The position numbers and the translations under genes were made by a program. A stretch of DNA of 64,000 bases from a virus. Each line of letters starts with the position of its first letter. Positions within the stretch are counted from its first letter, which is position 1. The stretch covers positions 1-64,000 of the IMG/VR virus record IMGVR_UViG_3300043395_001642. One strand, written 5' to 3'. The notes under the pieces are model-generated. The model did no database searches and was not told the DNA's origin. It saw only the letters and a program-made list of their open reading frames with translations. Below, piece by piece: positions 54,819-64,000 of the stretch.

Positions 54819-56125
54819 TGAATCCGTTTCTCGCTCAGTTTATTCAACGTGCTCCTCAAGTATTAAGGGCTGTACAAGGTTTTGGTGCTAAAGCAGCGCC
54901 TAAAGCTGTACAAGGTGTTGTAGATACTGTTACAAATCCCCAGACATATCGCCGTTTAGCGGCTAGCGCAGAAAATACACTTCAACGCACATTACCAAAA
55001 GCATTTGCTGGTCCAAACTTTGGCAATATTCCTGCTCGTTTTACCGGTTTAATCAGTGATGTTGCACAGATGCCGGCTGGTTTAGCTCGTGATGTGCAAT
55101 CTGGAATGGTTGGACGTGCAATTCAAGAAGCAGCTGGTTTTGCGCCACAACTATCCCGTGGTGCCAGTCAGGCTGCAACAGGTGCATTACGTGCTCCGGT
55201 CATTGGAGACGCACTGCGTGCAGGTCAATCTGTATTAACAAGTCCACTGCAGACTGCAATTCAAACCGGTGGTCAATTTGCCAGGGATCCTGGGTTACGC
55301 CGTGAGTTCTTGAAGCAATTTGGTGGCACTACAGAGAAAGCAGCACGTGCTTTAAGCGGCACTACAAATGTTGGCCGCGTCGGCGGGTTACTGCAGAGCC
55401 TTTCTCCTGGTGGTGTGACAGGACTGCGTGGATCACTTGCGCTGCCAGGTGCTCTTGGTGGCGCTGCATGGGAAGTCCCTAATATAATCGAAGCAAGTAG
55501 TTGGTTGGGTGATCGCTTGTCTGATGTTGGCATTGGATATGATCCGCGCAGAGATCCTCGTGTTACACCAATTCAAAATCGTCCAGTTGTAAATCCTGGT
55601 GAACTTGCACCCGATTACAGTGGCGCCGCAGATCGTGCAGCTCGTTTTGCTCAATATGCAAACATGGGCCAAGGATTACAAGATGCTAACCTGACTCCTG
55701 GTGCAACACCACCAAACCAACCTGCTCCCCCACCGCCGCAGTTACCTGCTGCTCGGGGCTCAGTTGAGCAGCAAGCCGGACAACCGACTTTACCACCACC
55801 TCCAGGCGGCATGCTTGGTCAAGTGGTTCTGTCGAACGGGGCCGGTGTTCCCGCACAACGTCAGAATGTTCAAGAACGCGCACTCTCTCAAGAAGTACTT
55901 AATGCTGCTCAGCAGTACGCTGCTCCTACAGGTGTCCCCCTTCCTTCCTTCTATGCGGGCCAGCAGCAATTGGGTAGGAGTATGGCACAGACTGGAGAGT
56001 TGCAACGGCGTCTGACGGATCTTGGAGCTGCTCCGGATATGCAACAGGAGGCTCTGAAGTCCTGGGTGAGAGAGAACCCTGGTCTTGCTTACCGCGAACT
56101 GATGAAACTCCAGAGAGGCCAGTGA
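54818..56125 (+). CDS. Hydrophobic, proline-rich virion-module protein (435 aa)
   Basis: Starts at the ATG in TAATG (54818). Many basic and hydrophobic helices in the first 250 residues (ALRAPVIGDALRAGQSVLTS), then Pro-rich (NQPAPPPPQLPAARG) and a helical end. Unknown. In an internal-protein style like several other genes here; precedes the muramidase. Confidence 0.55.
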   Translation: MNPFLAQFIQRAPQVLRAVQGFGAKAAPKAVQGVVDTVTNPQTYRRLAASAENTLQRTLPKAFAGPNFGNIPARFTGLISDVAQMPAGLARDVQSGMVGRAIQEAAGFAPQLSRGASQAATGALRAPVIGDALRAGQSVLTSPLQTAIQTGGQFARDPGLRREFLKQFGGTTEKAARALSGTTNVGRVGGLLQSLSPGGVTGLRGSLALPGALGGAAWEVPNIIEASSWLGDRLSDVGIGYDPRRDPRVTPIQNRPVVNPGELAPDYSGAADRAARFAQYANMGQGLQDANLTPGATPPNQPAPPPPQLPAARGSVEQQAGQPTLPPPPGGMLGQVVLSNGAGVPAQRQNVQERALSQEVLNAAQQYAAPTGVPLPSFYAGQQQLGRSMAQTGELQRRLTDLGAAPDMQQEALKSWVRENPGLAYRELMKLQRGQ

Positions 56126-56823
56126 AAACCATGCCAGCAAATCCAATTCGTCAAAAATACGAACAGATCTTAAACAAACCTTATTCTCAAGGTTTGTTAA
56201 ATATGATCCGGACCGGCGAAGGCACTGCTGGGCCAGAAGGATATCGCACGCAGTTTACTGGCAAGTTGTTTGATACATCCAGAGGATGGCGCCATCCTAA
56301 CGAGGCAATTTCTTCTGGTGGATACACAAGCACAGCCGCTGGAGCCTATCAGTTTTTAACACCTACATGGAACGAAGCAGCAAGAACGCTAGGTTTAACC
56401 AGCATGGATCCACGTTCCCAAGATCTTGCTGCGTTGTATCTTGCTGATAGAAGAGGTGCTTTAGGCATCCTTCAACAAGGTGGCAAATTGGTCGATGTTG
56501 CAGATAAGCTGGCGCCTGAATGGGCTTCTATCCCAACAAGAGAAGGGAAAAGTTACTACGGGCAACCTGTTAAAAGTATGTCTGACCTTGCAAAAGCATA
56601 CGAACAAGGCAAGGCGCGAGTTGTTGGATCCCCTGCAGTAACAACAACAACAGTACAAAAGCCACAAGTACAACCCCAGCTTGCAGGGCAAGCAGATCCT
56701 GCATTAATGAATATGGCGCAGCAGTTGGTTGCACCATTGGTTGGTTCGTTCTTAAATCGAGGCAGTAGCCCAACTTCTTCTTTTGGTAATTTTTTGAATA
56801 TGTTCGGATCAATGCTTCGGTAA
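56122..56823 (+). CDS. Lambda-lysozyme-like muramidase with C-terminal extension
   Basis: Cleaves peptidoglycan. LLNMIRTGEGTAGPEGYRTQF holds the catalytic Glu33 (GEGT), followed by STAAGAYQFLTPTWNEAART and DPRSQDLAALYLADRRGAL, in the order of glycoside hydrolase family 104 / lambda R. The ~75-residue C-terminal tail (TTTTVQKPQVQPQLAGQ...) is low-complexity and ends in a hydrophobic patch. Being inside the virion block rather than near a holin, it is probably a tail-tip enzyme. GTG at 56122 (GTGA overlap) or ATG at 56131. Confidence 0.85.
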   Translation: MKTMPANPIRQKYEQILNKPYSQGLLNMIRTGEGTAGPEGYRTQFTGKLFDTSRGWRHPNEAISSGGYTSTAAGAYQFLTPTWNEAARTLGLTSMDPRSQDLAALYLADRRGALGILQQGGKLVDVADKLAPEWASIPTREGKSYYGQPVKSMSDLAKAYEQGKARVVGSPAVTTTTVQKPQVQPQLAGQADPALMNMAQQLVAPLVGSFLNRGSSPTSSFGNFLNMFGSMLR

Positions 56824-56856
56824 CGTCTATAATAAGTAAAAATAGGAAGTATAGCC

Positions 56857-57642
56857 TTGGCCTCGACATCTACTAATAAACAACCAATGTTGGTTGATCG
56901 GCCGTTATTTGATTCGGTTCGAGTAACTACACAAACAGTTGGTAGTGCTTCTACGAATACATTATTTGTACAAGGCGGCCAGGCTCCATCCATTCTTGTT
57001 GATATGGATGCCGGATTAGAAGAAGATAATAATAGTGGTGGTGTTGTAGACTCCATTACAATCGCACGTAATGATTTTTATAGGGATGCAGATTACACGG
57101 TCAATGCGTCGACTTCTGGTACTCCTGTATCTCTTGTCAGTGGTCAAATTGTTTTTATTTCTTCCACTGGGGTCTTGACTGGTGGAGGTGCGCCGTTTAG
57201 TGGTTATGGTTACTATCAATACACTGGTGCAACTACGTTGACGGGTATCAATACTGCTCTTAATTATTCAGGCGGTATTGCATCTGGCTTTGATTACAAA
57301 GGTGTTGCTTACGGTTATCAACCAGCGGTGACTTTTGTTTTCTACCAAACCCGTGGCACAACGACACCTATTCCCGCTTCTGGGGATTACCGCTTACTCT
57401 TTTCTAAAACAGTTCCGGCAGATAGTGGAATTGTTGATTGTTCTGATGTGATGCCACAACTTGCGGTACCCTCTGTTTCTGCTGGTAATACCAATGGCTT
57501 AGGTGCAACTGCGCCACTACGCAATAAAGGGATTTACCTGGAGCGCGGCGATCGTTTATACGTTGGCGTGTTTCCCGATGGCCCAAATAGTTCAGGTTAT
57601 ATTCCAGGTGTACACATTACTGCGCAGGGCGGGTTCTTCTGA
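56857..57642 (+). CDS. Structural protein (261 aa)
   Basis: TTG start with AGGAAG nine bases before. Beta-rich with Ser/Thr/Gly (TQTVGSASTNTLFVQGG, GYGYYQYTGATTLTGINTA); ends with a VHITAQGGFF strand. Likely a tail or neck protein. Not recognised. Confidence 0.6.
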   Translation: MASTSTNKQPMLVDRPLFDSVRVTTQTVGSASTNTLFVQGGQAPSILVDMDAGLEEDNNSGGVVDSITIARNDFYRDADYTVNASTSGTPVSLVSGQIVFISSTGVLTGGGAPFSGYGYYQYTGATTLTGINTALNYSGGIASGFDYKGVAYGYQPAVTFVFYQTRGTTTPIPASGDYRLLFSKTVPADSGIVDCSDVMPQLAVPSVSAGNTNGLGATAPLRNKGIYLERGDRLYVGVFPDGPNSSGYIPGVHITAQGGFF

Positions 57643-57644
57643 TC

Positions 57645-59279
57645 ATGGCCAAAAAGAGTGGCAACTCTTTTGGTGATTTTACACAAGTAAAAGACTTTGT
57701 GCCTCGCAAGGTACAGCCGATTAAAACTGAATTTTCCAAAGGATCAATTCCCGATTCTTTTTATGCAGTTAATAGGGAATCTTCATGGACGCGCTGGCGG
57801 CGTGGCTATGAACTGGCAACTGCAACAGTAACCGATACAGCATACGAATATCCATTTAATTATCAAATTCCACTGCCACAAGGTGTGCAACAGAGTGGTA
57901 ATAACCCACCTACAATTCCGGGAATTTTCAAGGGGTTCCCAACTGTCCACAAAGAATTTGGTATGCACTGGGCAGGCATACGCGTTGCTGGAAGCCTAAG
58001 ATTTGACAATATACGAAACACAAGAGTCACCAATCCTTTTTATTGGCACGACGCACAATTTAATGATTACGAAAATATCGGTCAATGGTTTGATCCGGAG
58101 TTCTATATCACTAACAGTATTGCGTCCATTGAGTCTGTTACAGAAGATGATGAGTATTGGTACGTAAAGATTAAAGGTGATTGGAGTACTCAAAACCCAC
58201 TTCCTCCACCGCTTTATGTGCCAATCCCAGGTGTACCTGGCGGTCTAAAAGCAATTAATGGTGAAGTACTTGAAGATCGAATTATTGAAGCAAATGGTGT
58301 GCCAATCACCAGAGACACGATTGATCCAACAACACAAAAACGTTATGGATATGTCCAAGCTATTTTGGTTGACACTAATCCTTTTACAGGTGTTTTAACA
58401 CTAAGAAAAAGAGGATCAGTAGAAGCAACCCCAGACCGCGCTTTGGTTACGCCAGCAACAAGACCACCGAATGTGGGTCGATTTTTCATGACCGGCACAC
58501 GTTATTGCTGTTCATGTCAAGATTTCAATCGTCGTGATTTTATGTTCATGACAAATTTAAAAGGAGGCAATTGGAAGCCATTCCCAAGAAATACTATTAG
58601 TACTGTTAAACCAGGTCGTCGTGAGATCATCACACTTAGCGGATTATTAAATAATGCAGCCATGACACCTGGTGCAACAAACCGTGACATGGCTATCATT
58701 TCACCCGCAGTGGAATATAACGTACCTCCAACTATTACACCAACATCAACAACAGTATCTGGAACAGCACGCGACAACCCTGGTGTATATACAGATTTTG
58801 GATCTGTTTACCTACGCGGAACAAACCCTGCCCTACCAGGGAGCAAGGCAGATGGTATGGTGACATATGAAGATTACGCAACTTCAAATGAAGAGCTGAC
58901 CTCTCTTACTGATACATGGACTCCTTTACTAGATGAATTTCGCTATTGCAAACACATTTATGCCATGCGATTTAAAGAAGGCGTGTTTCCACCAGAGCCT
59001 TCTGATATCCCCGTTGAAAATGGTAGTCTTGTATCCTGGGAGCAAAAGCTAGTTTCTGATAATGAAAAAGACCAAGAAAAAATACGCGTAGAACTTGCAC
59101 GTCAATCTTTGTCATACATGGATGTACCGCCCTATAACTGTCAATCTCCAATGATGATGCCAATGATGCAGAAACTGTTTAATGTGCCAAGTAGCTTTGT
59201 TCGCATGCAAGGTTTTACCATGTATGACAAAGAAGGCAATCAATACATTCCATCTCAGAATCAAAAACCAGCAACTTAA
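57645..59279 (+). CDS. Large structural protein, tail-type (544 aa)
   Basis: Beta-rich with many aromatic residues (ESSWTRWRRGYELATATV, FGMHWAGIRVAGSLRFDNI). GTRYCCSCQDFNRRDFMFM near 283-302 is a CxC motif I recall from marine phage structural proteins of unknown place. It may be a baseplate or tail-hub protein, and a zinc site could be formed. Three bases after the previous gene. Confidence 0.65.
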   Translation: MAKKSGNSFGDFTQVKDFVPRKVQPIKTEFSKGSIPDSFYAVNRESSWTRWRRGYELATATVTDTAYEYPFNYQIPLPQGVQQSGNNPPTIPGIFKGFPTVHKEFGMHWAGIRVAGSLRFDNIRNTRVTNPFYWHDAQFNDYENIGQWFDPEFYITNSIASIESVTEDDEYWYVKIKGDWSTQNPLPPPLYVPIPGVPGGLKAINGEVLEDRIIEANGVPITRDTIDPTTQKRYGYVQAILVDTNPFTGVLTLRKRGSVEATPDRALVTPATRPPNVGRFFMTGTRYCCSCQDFNRRDFMFMTNLKGGNWKPFPRNTISTVKPGRREIITLSGLLNNAAMTPGATNRDMAIISPAVEYNVPPTITPTSTTVSGTARDNPGVYTDFGSVYLRGTNPALPGSKADGMVTYEDYATSNEELTSLTDTWTPLLDEFRYCKHIYAMRFKEGVFPPEPSDIPVENGSLVSWEQKLVSDNEKDQEKIRVELARQSLSYMDVPPYNCQSPMMMPMMQKLFNVPSSFVRMQGFTMYDKEGNQYIPSQNQKPAT

Positions 59280-59321
59280 ACTTCGTCTACAATAGGAATA
59301 CTGCTTCAAGGTATTGCCAAT

Positions 59322-62198
59322 ATGTTGCTTCTTACGTCGACTGTCGATATCGTTCAGATCGTAGCGACAAGTGCAACACAATTAGAAATCCATGCTTCTT
59401 ATGCAGACAATGCATCAGGAGTGGTTACCGCTGGGCGCAAAGACACTATTGTTACAACTGCTACAACCGCTACAATCGTTAGTTCTCCTGCTCAAAATAT
59501 TCAACGCAATGTACGTACGATTGTTGTACGCAATGATGATCCATCAACTTCCAACACTATAAAAGTAGAGCATTACGACGGCACCAATACGATTACACTT
59601 TGGTATGGTGCTTTAGCAGCAGGAGAAGAAGCAATACTTAGCCAGGAAGGCACATGGCATGTCTACGATATTACTGGGTTAGAAAAAAACTATAATGTAA
59701 TTGGACCGACTGGTCCAACAGGTCCTTCTGGTGGGCCTACTGGTCCACAAGGGGCAACAGGCCCACTAGGTCCTACTGGACCCACAGGCCCAACAGGTGC
59801 AACAGGCCCACAAGGTGCAACAGGACCGCAAGGGACAACTGGTCCTATCGGCCCTTCTGGTGCGACAGGCGTACAAGGTGCAACCGGTGTTCAAGGCAGT
59901 ACAGGTATACAAGGCCCCTCGGGTGCCACTGGAGTACAAGGTGCCACAGGCATTCAAGGTCCAACAGGAACACAAGGTTCGACTGGCCCTCAAGGTACAA
60001 CAGGCCCCACGGGATTACAGGGAACTACTGGTCCTACAGGCGTACAAGGTGCCACGGGTCCACAAGGTGCTACTGGAATTGAGGGTCCAACTGGGGTAAC
60101 AGGCGTACAAGGTGCCACAGGTCCGCAGGGTACAACAGGTCCCACTGGAGCAACTGGTGTTACAGGCGTTCAAGGAGCCACAGGTGTACAAGGAGCTACT
60201 GGTCCGCAGGGAACCACTGGCCCCACTGGAGTACAAGGTGTCACAGGACCGATTGGCCCCACAGGCGCTACTGGTATTCAAGGGCCTACGGGAGCCACGG
60301 GTCCGCAAGGATTTTCGTCTAGTGTTTTTAAATATCAAGCCAAAACAACGGCAACCAGTGGATATCCAGGGGACGGTTTTATCTTATGGAATAACGCCAC
60401 CCAAACCAGTGCGTCAACTATTCTTGTTAGTCATTTAACATTTGACAATGTTGATGCAGATATTTTTCTTTCTCAATTAGAGCAAACAGAGCAAATTACG
60501 ATTCAAGATCAAAGCGCAAGTGCCAATTTTCAAGTATGGACAATTAATGGTACGCCAACCAACACAAACCCTGGCGCCGCTAATAGTTATTGGTCTTATC
60601 CTGTAACACTTTCAAGCTCCGGTGGAACAGGAACAACAAACTTTGCAAATAACCTCAATATTTTTATTGCTTTAACAAGTGGTGTTGATGGTGCCACTGG
60701 TGCCACTGGTGTTGCTGGCCCAACAGGTGCTACAGGTCCACAGGGCGTCACTGGTGCTACAGGTATTGGAATCACTGGTGCCACAGGTGCGACAGGGGTA
60801 CAAGGTGTTCAAGGCACTACAGGTCCCACTGGGGCAACTGGTGTTGCCGGCCCAACAGGCGCTACGGGTCCGCAAGGCACTACAGGTCCCACTGGAGTGC
60901 AAGGTATAGAAGGACCAACCGGAGCCACAGGCGTACAAGGTGCTACTGGTATTCAAGGCACTACAGGTCCCACAGGCGTACAAGGTGCCACTGGTATTCA
61001 AGGCCCCAGCGGTCCCACAGGCGCTACTGGAGTACAAGGTGCCACAGGTATTCAAGGTGCCACTGGTGCTACTGGAGTACAAGGAATCACAGGACCTACA
61101 GGTGCCACTGGTGTACAAGGTGCCACTGGTGCAACAGGTGTACAAGGAATTACTGGACCCACCGGTGCCACTGGCGTTGAAGGACCCACTGGTGCAACAG
61201 GAGTGCAAGGGCCAACAGGCGCTACAGGTGTGCAAGGTGCTACGGGTGCCACTGGTGTTGCGACCATCGGCGGCAGTAATGGCCAGGTTCAGTACAATAA
61301 CTCTGGAGCATTTGGTGGTGCCGCTGACGTAACTATCGAAAGCGGCGATCTTGTATTACTAAACCAAGCTTCTATTACATCTCCAACTGGCACGGGCACA
61401 AAGCTTGGAGCGCAATCAATTGGCGGCAGGTCACTTTTGGTCGCTAAAAATAATTCATCTTCAGCGGCTTATGCAATACAGCCTACGCTTGCGCAAAATC
61501 GAGTTAATATGTGGATTGGTATCGTCAATAACTCAACACTCGGCACTTTTGGTACAACTGCTTTTACTGCAACAGGCACAAACACCGCTACAGCGGTAGC
61601 AACAACTAATCGTTTTACAAGAACTCAAAGACTTGAATATCTTGTTACTGTTGCTGCTGCAACCGCAGTTGCGGGCTGGCGAATTGTAAACAACGTTTGG
61701 AGTATTGGTGGAACAGCAAGTGATGAAGGTGGATTCTATTTTATTTGCCGCTGGGGTCCAGCAACAGGCGTTGCAACAACAACAAACCGTGCATTCGTTG
61801 GCATGACTAACTCTACAGTGGCGCCAACAGACGTTGAACCAAGTTCCATTACAAACATCGTTGGCATGGGCTGGGATGCTGCAGATGCAAACATACAAAT
61901 GATGCATCGTGGTACTGGCGCCGTTACAAAAATTGATCTTGGCGCTAGTTTTGCTGTGCCGACAACAGATCGAACAAAGGTATATGAGTTGGCAATGTTC
62001 TCGCCTCCGGGATCAACACAATCGGTTTCTTACTTAGTAACAGACTTGGTCACCGGATCCACAGCAAGTGGCAGCATTACAACAAACATGCCTACTACCA
62101 CCACGCTCTTGTCTCCACGAGGGTGGATGAGCGTTGGAGGCACAAGTAGTGTGATTGGCATTGCTTTTATGAGTTGCTATATTGAAACAGATTATTGA
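59322..62198 (+). CDS. Collagen-like tail fibre (958 aa)
   Basis: N-terminal ~125-residue domain that probably attaches to the tail, then two collagen-like G-x-y blocks (about residues 126-331 and 454-648, [16 protein letters not shown] type), split by a ~120-residue globular domain, and a C-terminal ~300-residue domain ([20 protein letters not shown] onwards). Thr fills most y positions. Collagen blocks make trimeric rods, so this is likely a host-binding fibre. The DNA repeats are also highly similar (59700-60315 and 60680-61265). Confidence 0.85.
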   Translation: MLLLTSTVDIVQIVATSATQLEIHASYADNASGVVTAGRKDTIVTTATTATIVSSPAQNIQRNVRTIVVRNDDPSTSNTIKVEHYDGTNTITLWYGALAAGEEAILSQEGTWHVYDITGLEKNYNVIGPTGPTGPSGGPTGPQGATGPLGPTGPTGPTGATGPQGATGPQGTTGPIGPSGATGVQGATGVQGSTGIQGPSGATGVQGATGIQGPTGTQGSTGPQGTTGPTGLQGTTGPTGVQGATGPQGATGIEGPTGVTGVQGATGPQGTTGPTGATGVTGVQGATGVQGATGPQGTTGPTGVQGVTGPIGPTGATGIQGPTGATGPQGFSSSVFKYQAKTTATSGYPGDGFILWNNATQTSASTILVSHLTFDNVDADIFLSQLEQTEQITIQDQSASANFQVWTINGTPTNTNPGAANSYWSYPVTLSSSGGTGTTNFANNLNIFIALTSGVDGATGATGVAGPTGATGPQGVTGATGIGITGATGATGVQGVQGTTGPTGATGVAGPTGATGPQGTTGPTGVQGIEGPTGATGVQGATGIQGTTGPTGVQGATGIQGPSGPTGATGVQGATGIQGATGATGVQGITGPTGATGVQGATGATGVQGITGPTGATGVEGPTGATGVQGPTGATGVQGATGATGVATIGGSNGQVQYNNSGAFGGAADVTIESGDLVLLNQASITSPTGTGTKLGAQSIGGRSLLVAKNNSSSAAYAIQPTLAQNRVNMWIGIVNNSTLGTFGTTAFTATGTNTATAVATTNRFTRTQRLEYLVTVAAATAVAGWRIVNNVWSIGGTASDEGGFYFICRWGPATGVATTTNRAFVGMTNSTVAPTDVEPSSITNIVGMGWDAADANIQMMHRGTGAVTKIDLGASFAVPTTDRTKVYELAMFSPPGSTQSVSYLVTDLVTGSTASGSITTNMPTTTTLLSPRGWMSVGGTSSVIGIAFMSCYIETDY

Positions 62199-62245
62199 CG
62201 CCATAAATCCGATTGGTTACTATACCTAAAGCTTAGGTTTTTTAA

Positions 62246-63862
62246 ATGCGGCTGCATTTGGTTGGTATTTTTCATACCCTTGCAAAAAGCAGTTATTCAC
62301 ATTGTGCTTTTACAGGAAAAGCCCTTCGTTTCCCGCGCATGATGCAAGCGCAAGGATATGAAGTCATTGAGTACAGTAATGAAGGAAGCGAAGCAAATGC
62401 AACTGAGCATGTCACCATGCTTACGTCATACGAATTTGACGAGCTATATGGACAACGAAAAGACACTGAATTCTATGGTGATAATGCAACGGTAGGTAGT
62501 ACCGGTCATCAAAAATTTGAAGAACGCCTAATCGTTGAAATGCGCAAACGTCTGGAGCCAGGCGATATTATCTGTCATCCATTTGGACACGCACATCAAA
62601 TCCTGATGGATAAATTTCCAGATTACAAGCATGTAGAAACTGGAATAGGCTATCCAACATTAATGCCTAATAGTTTTCGCATCTTTGAGTCATACGCCTG
62701 GATGCACTATCATCAAGGCAAAGAAAACAGGCAGGGACGTAACTATGAATGGGTTGTGCCCAACTATTTTGATATTGAAGAATGGGAGCCAAATTATGAG
62801 CCTGGACAGTATTTAGCTTTCCTCGGTCGTATTTGTTCCGTCAAGGGAATGGATACAATTTTGGAAATAGCTAAATATAGTCCATGGCCCATTGTCATTC
62901 ATGGACAAGGTGACCCCATGCCCTGGAGCCATCCCAACATTCATTATGGAGGCCCAATTTCTGGTAAAGCACGTTCTGATTTTCTGCGTAATGCACGTGC
63001 GGCTTTAATGCCCACAAACTTTACAGAACCATTTGGCGGCAGTGGAGTAGAAGCAATGCTGTGCGGTACACCATTGATTGCGGTTGATTACGGGGCATTT
63101 ACAGAAACCATATCTAATGGCATCACTGGATTTAGATGTCATACCCTCCAGGAATGGCTTGATGCCATTGTTGATGTTGATCTATTAGATCGAAGAGTAG
63201 TTGCAGCTAATGCACGCAGTCGATACAGCCTGGATGCATGCGGTAAACAATATGATCAAATCTTTAGAACGCTAGATAATTTGCAACACAAGGGATGGTA
63301 TGAATTACGCGGCATTGAAACGCAAGCCATTGATTACTCTTTTTTAGATCAAGAAGAAAAGCCATTTGCACAACGTCTTGTTCCTTATCTTGTTGATACT
63401 TTTAAGCCAGATACTGTACTTGATCTTGGCTGCGGCCCAGGTACATATGTCAATGTATTTAATGACTTAGGCGTTGACTGCATTGGTTACGACACAGACG
63501 TGCGTGTCAAAGGTATGCCAAATATTTATTGCAAGAGCCTACATGAAGCAGAAGAGAAAGCAGACCTTGTTCTGTGTATGGAGGTAGCAGAACACATTGA
63601 TTCTTCTCAGAATGAATCAATTGTTCAAGTTATGTATGACGCTTTAAACCCAGGGGGAGTTTTAATTTGGACCGCTGCAAAACCAGGTCAAGGCGGCGTA
63701 GGACACATTAATTGCCAAGAAAAAACATATTGGGAAAAACTATTAAATGCAACTGGTTTAGTTCGTGATACTGTTGAAGAACAAAAAACCATCGAATATA
63801 TCCGCAATGGATATCATATGGGTTGGTTTTTACAAAACCTTATGATCTATAGAAAACCATGA
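62246..63862 (+). CDS. Glycosyltransferase-methyltransferase fusion
   Basis: Two enzymes in one chain. Residues 1-350: GT-B glycosyltransferase of GT4 type, with LAFLGRICSVKGMDTILEIA near 190, IHGQGDPMP and TEPFGGSGVEAMLCGTPLIA near 268, the donor-binding Glu-x7-Glu-like segment. Residues 380-538: class I methyltransferase, VLDLGCGPGTYVNVFNDLG, CIGYDTDV, LVLCMEVAEHID and ALNPGGVLIWTAAK. Probably adds and methylates a sugar on a virion or host molecule. Lies after the fibre gene and couples by ATGA to the partial gene. Confidence 0.85.
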   Translation: MRLHLVGIFHTLAKSSYSHCAFTGKALRFPRMMQAQGYEVIEYSNEGSEANATEHVTMLTSYEFDELYGQRKDTEFYGDNATVGSTGHQKFEERLIVEMRKRLEPGDIICHPFGHAHQILMDKFPDYKHVETGIGYPTLMPNSFRIFESYAWMHYHQGKENRQGRNYEWVVPNYFDIEEWEPNYEPGQYLAFLGRICSVKGMDTILEIAKYSPWPIVIHGQGDPMPWSHPNIHYGGPISGKARSDFLRNARAALMPTNFTEPFGGSGVEAMLCGTPLIAVDYGAFTETISNGITGFRCHTLQEWLDAIVDVDLLDRRVVAANARSRYSLDACGKQYDQIFRTLDNLQHKGWYELRGIETQAIDYSFLDQEEKPFAQRLVPYLVDTFKPDTVLDLGCGPGTYVNVFNDLGVDCIGYDTDVRVKGMPNIYCKSLHEAEEKADLVLCMEVAEHIDSSQNESIVQVMYDALNPGGVLIWTAAKPGQGGVGHINCQEKTYWEKLLNATGLVRDTVEEQKTIEYIRNGYHMGWFLQNLMIYRKP

Positions 63863-64000
63863 CTAACACACCAAGCTTTGGTGACGTGGTGGATTCAACT
63901 TCACCAGCATCCCAAGAACAATTAGCTAAGCGCCAATACGGTTTTAGTACCATTTCTTACGACGGTTCTCCAACTGTTTACAAAGGAGGTGACGTTGTTC
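63859..64000 (+). CDS. Partial protein at the right edge
   Basis: MTNTPSFGDVVDSTSPASQ..., 47 residues visible, open to the window edge. The ATG overlaps the TGA of the fusion gene. Contains YGFSTISYDGSPTVYKGGDV; probably another structural or tail protein. No family recognised. Confidence 0.6.
   Translation, partial: MTNTPSFGDVVDSTSPASQEQLAKRQYGFSTISYDGSPTVYKGGDVV

Noticed and set aside
59766-61265. Long open frames on both strands in the collagen region
   Set aside because: The triplet repeats keep all frames open; only the G-x-y frame makes sense.
59700-61265. CRISPR-like array of short repeats
   Set aside because: The repeats have a 9-nt coding period (G-x-y triplets) with no unique spacers of constant length.

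Overview
This window is part of the genome of a tailed double-stranded DNA phage. It has a large terminase subunit, portal, major capsid protein, collagen-like tail fibre, family-A DNA polymerase, ThyX, three tRNAs and dozens of tightly packed small genes, and no rRNA or bacterial housekeeping operons. The host is probably a picocyanobacterium (Synechococcus/Cyanobium type): several small proteins belong to families I associate with cyanophages and unicellular cyanobacteria (the LSPAAQ pair at 19.8-20.3 kb, the QHPI-PPEL-I family at 11.5 and 26.6 kb, the 6.8 kb structural protein with a GRLRT-DPFTLFDS start). No photosynthesis gene, integrase, RNA polymerase, helicase or primase was recognised. 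The lineage is unnamed here; an S-EIV1-like freshwater cyanophage is a guess that a terminase or capsid tree would settle.

Layout. (1) 0-1.2 kb, minus: end of a nucleic-acid module with a PD-(D/E)XK nuclease. (2) 1.2-3.3 kb, plus: small genes, a SAM methyltransferase, tRNA-Pro, tRNA-Thr and an HNH endonuclease. (3) 3.3-10 kb, minus: virion-like proteins, an HExxH metallopeptidase candidate, a Dps-like ferritin and small unknowns. (4) 10-29 kb, minus: DNA metabolism, with Gp157-like protein, SWIM-type protein, two-OB-fold SSB, DNA polymerase with an HNH gene overlapping its 5' end, Gp88-like protein, ThyX, tRNA-Leu, PcfJ-like protein and many small unknowns. (5) 29-33.7 kb, minus: an array of very small genes separated by near-uniform ~80-nt spacers that each carry two hairpins, with a second SSB-like protein inside. 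(6) 33.7-34.25 kb: non-coding hub with palindromes and terminators. (7) 34.5-64 kb, plus: virion module: glycine/alanine-rich internal or membrane-active proteins, terminase, portal, a scaffold-like gene overlapping the portal by 551 nt, capsid, decoration/adaptor proteins, muramidase, tail proteins, collagen-like fibre and a glycosyltransferase-methyltransferase fusion.

How it works together (inference). The leftward genes probably make nucleotides and copy DNA, and the rightward genes build and fill the virion. Leftward operons appear to share a regulatory element, a small hairpin followed by TTAAACTG, at seven places and always 22-32 nt before a start codon. Most leftward genes lack a Shine-Dalgarno sequence and instead have a CAACTCAAC-type leader. 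Rightward genes more often have purine-rich ribosome sites and TATAAT-like boxes in short AT-rich gaps. The most novel-looking features are this shared element and the standardised two-hairpin spacers.
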